DNA of 64,000 nt from Bipolaris cookei (lineage: Eukaryota > Ascomycota > Dothideomycetes > Pleosporales > Pleosporaceae). This document shows, piece by piece, positions 58,221 to 64,000 of the stretch. A model generated the notes under the pieces. It was not told where the DNA came from, did no database searches, and saw only the letters and a list, made by a program, of their open reading frames with translations. Within the stretch, counting starts at the first letter, position 1; each line of letters opens with the position of its first letter. The stretch lies in assembly GCA_002286855.1 (NCBI GenBank), contig NRSV01000018.1, positions 387,100 to 451,099 on the forward strand, given 5' to 3'. The position numbers were made by a program, and so were the translations under genes.

Positions 58221-59819
58221 CTAGGAAAGCCCCATTTCTCGTCTCCTGCGCAAGTCCTTGCCGTGCAGCATGTGACTGCCGAGCATGAATATGGATCCGA
58301 CAATGAGTGCAGACCCCTATTGTATATTAGCTCCTGCATCAATCATGTATGTAATTCAAATTAAGAAGTTATTTACCGAAAACAGTATCAACCATCGGTA
58401 CCCTTCCCTAACATGCTCGTCTACAATAAGTGCTCCACCGATAGGCGTCCCGATAAGACTCGAGACGGTGATGACGCTGTAAAAAGCTCCGGTCCGAGCG
58501 CCGAACTTGTCGTCTGGCGTAATCTGTCCGATGATTGAAGCCGGAATTGTATTTACACTGCTGGAAGTGAAGCCGTATGCGCAAACGAAGAAGATTAGCG
58601 TGGAGAGGTTGGTGCTTAGTAGCCAGAGGAAAAGGCATAGGCAGCCTGAGAGGAATGTGACGGGCCAGAGAAGGTTGAATCGACCTACGCGGTCGCCTAG
58701 GAGACCGCCCCTGTACGGACTTTAGACAGGATGTCAGGTACGGGATAGTACGTTGGACTTACAATGTTGCACCGAGCATGCTGGAGCCGTTCATCATGCA
58801 AAGGAAGTATTTGCTGACGTTGTTCCTGGGGTGTATGTTATCAGCGTACATTTCTAAGATATATGTTTAGCAACATGAAAGTATATCTTTTGGGGCAAAA
58901 CTACTCACTGACATAGTAGGCTGGAAGCCAGAGACCGAGGACGGCGAACCACGTCCCCACGCAAAGAACTGCATAGCGAGGATCCAGGAAACCACCAAAG
59001 TCTATACGACAAGTGCGATCCTTGCAGGTGGAGCTTTGGACAGGCTTACTAGTGCATATGCACAGTGCAATCGAGTAACAAACCCTATTCCACGTCAGTA
59101 TTGTTTCTCTCAAGAACAGTTTTCTACCCACATAACCTTGACAGCCGCCAAACGAAGCGCAACCGCAAACCCCAGGCTCGGAAGCAACTGCCCCAGCATA
59201 ATCGGAAACCCAATTCCACCCACCGCCGACCCCGTAGACACAAGCCCCATCGCCATCCCCCTCCGCTCCTTAAAATGCTGCCCTACAACTGTAAGCGCAG
59301 GCTGCACCCCAAACGAAATCGCCACGCCCATCAAAAACCCCTGCGTCATAAACACAAGCCAGAACTGGCCGGGTTGAACAAACGACAGCATAAGCAACGC
59401 CATTGTCGTACCGAAGCCCGAGCCCAGAAGGAGATACTACATTCTTCCCATTTAGCCTCTCCTTTCAAAAAAACGAACAGCATACACGAAGTGATATGAC
59501 GAACCTTGACACCATACCGATCACACAACGCGCCTGATAGCGCCCCCATCAAATTTGTCAGTCCCATCTACACCGTGCCTACAAACGCTATGCTCGAACT
59601 AGCACTTCGCGGTAAGAACTCGCGCAAGTAGTAGTCTTGGAAGAAGCCGAAGCTGCTCATGAGGCCGAAGGAGGCGTAAAAGACGAGCATGGAGCCAAGT
59701 ACGGTGAGGGAGCTTTCGAGACCTGCTGGCTCTGCATTTTTTTCTGCTGAGCTGGAGCCCGAGGTTGTGCTGCTTGGAGGAGGGGTGAGGGGGAAGTCGA
59801 GGGTGAATTTTTCGGTCAT
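58221..59819 (-). pseudogene. Monocarboxylate-type MFS transporter with one internal stop
   Basis: A major-facilitator transporter of the fungal monocarboxylate-transporter-like group, whole apart from one codon. Six exons keep a single frame: 59819-59505, 59436-59132, 59084-58909, 58853-58763, 58710-58377 and 58316-58221, equal to 438 residues. Codon 84 (59570-59568) is TAG, between FVGTV and MGLTNLMGALSG, in the loop after helix 1. Relatives commonly have Gln here, and CAG to TAG would be a single C-to-T change. Other family features are intact: FGVQPALTVVGQHFKERRGM, ATLGGLLGDRVGRFN, SVNTIPASIIGQITPDD and FGARTGAFYSVIT. No intron can remove the stop, since flanking GT and AG sites leave only about 15 bases. 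Restarting at Met85 would lose helix 1. It is a very recent pseudogene or a sequencing error. Confidence 0.82.
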
Positions 59820-61389
59820 GGTGGAGGAGGGCAGAGGGGCCTGGGTGTGAGGAAGGGTGGTATGCATAAGAAGAATAGATATAGTTGGGATGTTGTATTG
59901 GCCATGTCGTCAGTGTGTCGCAGTATGTCCGGTAAATGACATGGCGGTACAACAATAACTTCCTTACATTTCCCGCTGTTGACAGGCTGTCATAAGGGAA
60001 GTCGGGAGGGAAAGGGAGGCCGGGTTGATGATTTTCTTATTCCTTGTTCCGTTGGTTGCACTACGCGTATGGAGACTTGAAGCACGTATGATGGGCGAGG
60101 TAGAAGCGGAGGGTATGTGGGCTAGGAGGAAATTGGAAATATTAGACGAAGAGATGAAGGGCATGGTACAGTGTGATGTATTGCCATTGGTATGCTAAAC
60201 GGACATCCATCCTCTTTCGACCCTCTGGCTTTCAAAGTGTACTTTCCGCCGATAAAGCCGCGCGGGGGAAGCTGGATACGTGCAGCGCGGATGTATGCAG
60301 GGACCATTTGTATCGAAGCTGCCATTTCTTTTTTGACGGCTCGCTAGATTTGACAGTTGTCGTGATACCGGGCGATGTTACGTATGACGTTAGCAGACGG
60401 TTGGTGCGGGATTGGCTGGGAACGGGTTGGAGCGATTGGGTGGTGGATTGTGACACGTTGGTTGGATTGCTGTTATGTTACTCAGGAGATGGGATTAGTC
60501 AATGTATGATTTTGTCGATAGCATTCTGGACATATTGGATTGTTGGACGGATGGAGAGGTTTTTCGCATATGTGAGATTGTACACGATATCTGGAATAAT
60601 CAAGCGGTCGATATCCGTTGTCATTTGGATGTTGGTGTGAATCAAAATCGTCATTGGTAGGACCCCACTGCCCAATTCCAAAGTCACTGTTGTTAGAATT
60701 GACTGTTTAGTATCATGATTGTTTGAACAAGTGCCTACTATGCATCTCATCACGCTAGTATATCATTGTCCACATACAATATACAGCCCCATTCTTGTTA
60801 TGAAGTTGGCATTATTGCTGCTCTAACTGCACACCCAAGCAGAGCTAAAACAATTAGCGGTCGTAGCAATAGGCAACCAGAGAAGCAAGTATTCAAAGCA
60901 ATATGCCACTCTTTTTAGCACCGTTCGTGGCACGTCAATATGGTATTTGGGTATGGTTAGCCCAGGGCGTACACCTAATATATTGAGACTCTCGAACTGG
61001 ACCCACCAATACAAGCGCATTAATACCACTACCCAACAGAGATAGCTCGGACCCCGGGGGATCGGAGCGAAACAAGAAGACCGAAATGCAGATGAGACAT
61101 TGTTATAAAAGCGACATAGAAACAAGACTCTAGAAACGATAAACAGAGAACAAGAGCAAAGATTATATACGAGAACCTAAGGAAGAGAAAGTATGGTATC
61201 AGGATAGACAGACTCGCGCAAATCGGAAAGGAAAGAACATGCGATATGTGTGAGGTTACATGATAAATGGAGCGGGCATAACATCGCGTACAATACGTAG
61301 TTGTCAGACAAAGGAAAACGGAAAGCGTGCGATGTGGTGTATATAAAACTAGGAAGATGGACGAAAGAGACAAAAAGCGAACAGAATTC
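59820..61389. other. Gene-free interval
   Basis: Contains the transporter's promoter and the long AT-rich 3' UTR region of the gene ending at 61390. Frames between 60120 and 60640 do not resemble a protein family I know. No supported gene. Confidence 0.45.
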
Positions 61390-64000
61390 TCAATCTCCAT
61401 CCCACATCGGTGGCGTCCATTCTTGGCCAGGATAACTCGTAGCCTTCATGACGGGCTCGTCATCGTCAAGAGCAGGTAATTCGAACACTTGCCTATGCTG
61501 ACTACCAGTCCGCCCCCAATTGCTGCTTCCACTACTAAAGCTACCACCGATACTGCGTAAGCTGCCAACTTGACCTCCGTTAGAGACGCTACGTTCGAGC
61601 TCTCTGGCTCGTGCCCTCGCTGCTTCGCGCTGCTGCCTTTCGCGTGCAATGGCCTCGCGGTGCTCTCGTTCGCGCTGCACGCGCTCCATGTGCTGGATGT
61701 TTTCTTGTTGGAGAAGCTGGCGACGCAGCGATTCGGCACCCATGTCTGATAATGTGCGTTGGGGAGATGCAGCCATGGAGGCGGGCTGGGGATGTTGCAG
61801 CATTCCAATGGATGGTTGTCGTGGTCGGGACTCTGGTCTTTGGCCGTGTTGTTCTCCGTCTACGTTTGTATTGATGTTGGGTGGTCGAACCGCATCGGGG
61901 CGACTCTTGTCCATGCCTTCGTTGGGGACACCAATGCCATCGTATGATGGTGGTGCCTCGTCGGGTATTTGCGTGTCGTATTCTGATGATCTATTCACTG
62001 GCGCCTGATACACGGGTTCTTTTGGAGAGGGATTTTGATGATATTGTTGTCCATCATTCTGATACATCTGCCCATCAGGGAAAGCAGGTCTTGTTGGTGA
62101 GTAAGGTAAGTTGGGAGGTGGATTCACTGGGCCAGTGGCTCTCGTCGAATTGCGTGAATCAGGCAAGGGGTATGCTGCGGGCTGTAGAGACGGCTCAGAA
62201 CGTACCGGGACTTGTTGCTCGTGGGCTGGATGGCGACGAGTTGGCAACGGCTGTTCGTAACGAGGCGACTCAGAATGCGGAGCTCCATAGGGCTGTGGAG
62301 AGCTTGAAGGTAAAAGCTCACGGAATCCACCTCCTTGCGCATGTTCATGTGGAACTGTGTTTGTAGGCGTTGTGTGCTGGGGAGTATGTGGCGAAGGTGT
62401 TCCGGCAGCTCGTTCAGCTTGTTGCTGCTGCTGAGCGTTAAAAAGAGCTTGCATATACTGTCCCTGACGTGCCCGGACAATCTCTTGTTCAGTAGCTCCA
62501 GCTGGAAAATTGAGATGCCAGGGACGATCTTGCTGAGACACCTCTGAGATACTGCCCATCCTTGGCTTGCGGGTTCGCTGAGCGCCATGCTGAGGCGGAT
62601 AGTTGTACAAGGAAGCTGAACGCGATATCGGTGATACCACATGCATGTTGCTGTCGTCCGAATGTGACCGGCTACTCTGATACATTTGGGATTGCGCAGA
62701 TATCTGGGGAGAAATGGATAGCATCCATAGATCTGAAAACTGTGTCTCGGGATGATTCTCATATACTGCCTGAACGTGTTGAGGTGGATACATGGTTTGA
62801 CCCTGTCGGGTTGAGTGAGCTGCGTAAGCTCCAGATACATGATCGTACGCAGCAGGTATCGGAGTTGCTTCGTAGCTGGGTTCTGTTGAAACAGCATTTT
62901 GTGAACCGTAGCTCTGGCCCGATCTTGATGCGCCGTTCTGCCCCGGCCAGGGCGAATGCACTTCTTGGCCTGGCAATGGGCGGGATAATTGCGGTTGCGG
63001 TTGCTGCTGCTCATCATAAGGATCTCTATAATTGCCTTGCCCATACGCAGCCTGCTCTCTCTGACGCTGTATTTGTAGTTGCTCGTATTGTTGTCGTGCA
63101 ACCACAGTTGCTGCATAGGCCCCTCGATTGTCCTCAGTTTGCTCATCATTAGGCCAGTAATACTCTCCGTGCGGAGGATTTGGAAGTTCTTGACGCAAGC
63201 GGTCGAACAACGGGCCATGATTATGCATCAGGGAGCTGGTACGGACGGGACGTATATTAGTCTGTGGCGAGTGCTGACCGCTTTGCTGAGCCTGATGCTC
63301 TTCTGCTAATTGCTTCGTTCGGAGAAACGCAGAGGGCTCCTCTGGACGGGTATCGGATATTGATGGTCTAGGTGACTGGGTTTGTTGCGAGGGTTTAACC
63401 TGAATTGGTTTGTAAACTTCCTTTACAGGATCCCATTCACGACGGACCTGAGTTTTTGCAGAGTCTCCTTTGGCCTTTTGCGTTTTCTTGTCCTCTTTCG
63501 ACGACGAAAGTTTGAACTTTGTGACCATGCCATCAACACTTGGGCCATCCTTACCAAAAATCGCACCTAGCCCAGAATTGCGTTTCGGCTTGAAGCCACT
63601 TGTAACATCTGGCTGATTCGACTGGCTAGAGTGGTTAGGTACATTGGCTGTCGATTGGAATTGCTGATAAGGGATGCTATAGAAGGCCGCGGGATTCCTC
63701 TGCTTCCTTAGATCAAAGAGTGATGATTTCTGGCTGGCCTGTGACTGCTGATCAACATTTGGACGCTTGACTGACGAAGATGGTTTTAGGCGCCCTGGCC
63801 CTTCTGAATTCAAATTTGAATCAACTGAAATGGTTTCCACGTTCTGCCGTTGCTGTGAAGAAGCCTGGTCATTTCCACCAAATTTCTTGAATATTGACGA
63901 AATTTTAGCTTTCGAAGAAAGCTTTTCATGTGCCTTCGATGCTTCGTAGACAGATGACTGCGCTGAGTTGGTGGATTTTCGCTTTTCTGTATCCTGATGA
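61390..64000 (-). CDS. Large disordered Gln/Pro-rich protein, 5' end off the window
   Basis: The frame is open from the window edge to the stop at 61390-61392, about 869 residues, with no ATG near the edge. The true start is therefore beyond 64000. I do not recognise the family. The visible N-terminal part has basic low-complexity sequence (KAKISSIFKKFGGNDQ, GLGAIFGKDGPSVDGMVTKF). The middle is Gln/Pro/Ser-rich with poly-Gln (QALFNAQQQQQAERAAG). A charged helix of about 60 residues (ENIQHMERVQREREHREAIA and following) is a probable coiled coil. The C-terminus ends TPPMWDGD after an acidic LPALDDDEPV. The composition suggests a cytoskeletal, endocytic or RNA-granule scaffold, which is speculation. 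No membrane segment is visible. Confidence 0.78.
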   Translation of the reverse strand, partial: HQDTEKRKSTNSAQSSVYEASKAHEKLSSKAKISSIFKKFGGNDQASSQQRQNVETISVDSNLNSEGPGRLKPSSSVKRPNVDQQSQASQKSSLFDLRKQRNPAAFYSIPYQQFQSTANVPNHSSQSNQPDVTSGFKPKRNSGLGAIFGKDGPSVDGMVTKFKLSSSKEDKKTQKAKGDSAKTQVRREWDPVKEVYKPIQVKPSQQTQSPRPSISDTRPEEPSAFLRTKQLAEEHQAQQSGQHSPQTNIRPVRTSSLMHNHGPLFDRLRQELPNPPHGEYYWPNDEQTEDNRGAYAATVVARQQYEQLQIQRQREQAAYGQGNYRDPYDEQQQPQPQLSRPLPGQEVHSPWPGQNGASRSGQSYGSQNAVSTEPSYEATPIPAAYDHVSGAYAAHSTRQGQTMYPPQHVQAVYENHPETQFSDLWMLSISPQISAQSQMYQSSRSHSDDSNMHVVSPISRSASLYNYPPQHGAQRTRKPRMGSISEVSQQDRPWHLNFPAGATEQEIVRARQGQYMQALFNAQQQQQAERAAGTPSPHTPQHTTPTNTVPHEHAQGGGFRELLPSSSPQPYGAPHSESPRYEQPLPTRRHPAHEQQVPVRSEPSLQPAAYPLPDSRNSTRATGPVNPPPNLPYSPTRPAFPDGQMYQNDGQQYHQNPSPKEPVYQAPVNRSSEYDTQIPDEAPPSYDGIGVPNEGMDKSRPDAVRPPNINTNVDGEQHGQRPESRPRQPSIGMLQHPQPASMAASPQRTLSDMGAESLRRQLLQQENIQHMERVQREREHREAIARERQQREAARARARELERSVSNGGQVGSLRSIGGSFSSGSSNWGRTGSQHRQVFELPALDDDEPVMKATSYPGQEWTPPMWDGD

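Noticed and set aside
59505..59600. A tiny intron or stop-codon readthrough to rescue the MFS transporter
   Set aside because: The only GT-AG pair around the TAG is about 15 bases long, and the context after the stop does not match known readthrough signals.
1..64000. tRNA, rRNA or CRISPR features
   Set aside because: Scanning by eye found no GGTTCGA-type T-loop in a cloverleaf context, no rRNA-like stretch and no regularly spaced direct repeats.

Overview
The window is nuclear DNA of a filamentous ascomycete, most likely a dothideomycete of the order Pleosporales. The evidence is dense genes with short introns (about 45-100 bases, GT-AG, with a few GC-AG), fungal-specific families (Git3-like receptor, Csc1-type channel, RGS-LOV photoreceptor), single-copy fungal housekeeping genes, and fungal Tc1 and Fot1/pogo transposons, one of them decayed by C-to-T changes. 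The order is inferred from style and transposon type, not from a search.

Layout. 0-10 kb: a seven-helix G-protein coupled receptor, then a transposon island with a decayed Fot1/pogo copy and an intact Tc1 element 17 bases beyond its end, then an unrecognised coiled-coil protein. 10-19 kb: a zinc-finger protein, a 3.3-kb gene-free stretch, and a 1182-residue single-exon protein with a C-terminal membrane anchor. 19-31 kb: a Csc1/OSCA channel, a six-exon GMC oxidoreductase, the Ipi3 WD40 ribosome-assembly protein, a 2.8-kb gene-free stretch with a hAT-like foldback element, and an otubain deubiquitinase. 33-41 kb: COP9 signalosome subunit 2 divergent from Rho3 GTPase, a hexapeptide acetyltransferase and ribosomal protein eS27. 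41-48 kb: an intact Fot1/pogo transposon, deoxyribose-phosphate aldolase, and the divergent ribosomal pair uS4/eL21. 48-64 kb: a 4-kb gene-free stretch, an RGS-LOV blue-light photoreceptor, the NatB acetyltransferase Naa20, an F-box-like protein, a monocarboxylate-type MFS transporter broken by one in-frame stop, and a large disordered protein that runs off the right edge.

The genes are mostly independent eukaryotic units. Shared themes are ribosome production (Ipi3, eS27, uS4, eL21), ubiquitin/Nedd8 control (otubain, Csn2, F-box-like protein) and signalling (receptor, RGS-LOV, Rho3, Csc1). I see no biosynthetic cluster, CRISPR array, tRNA or rRNA gene. Gene structures below were rebuilt by hand from splice signals and reading phase, and in each case the exon lengths sum to a whole number of codons. 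Family names come from motif recognition without any database search.
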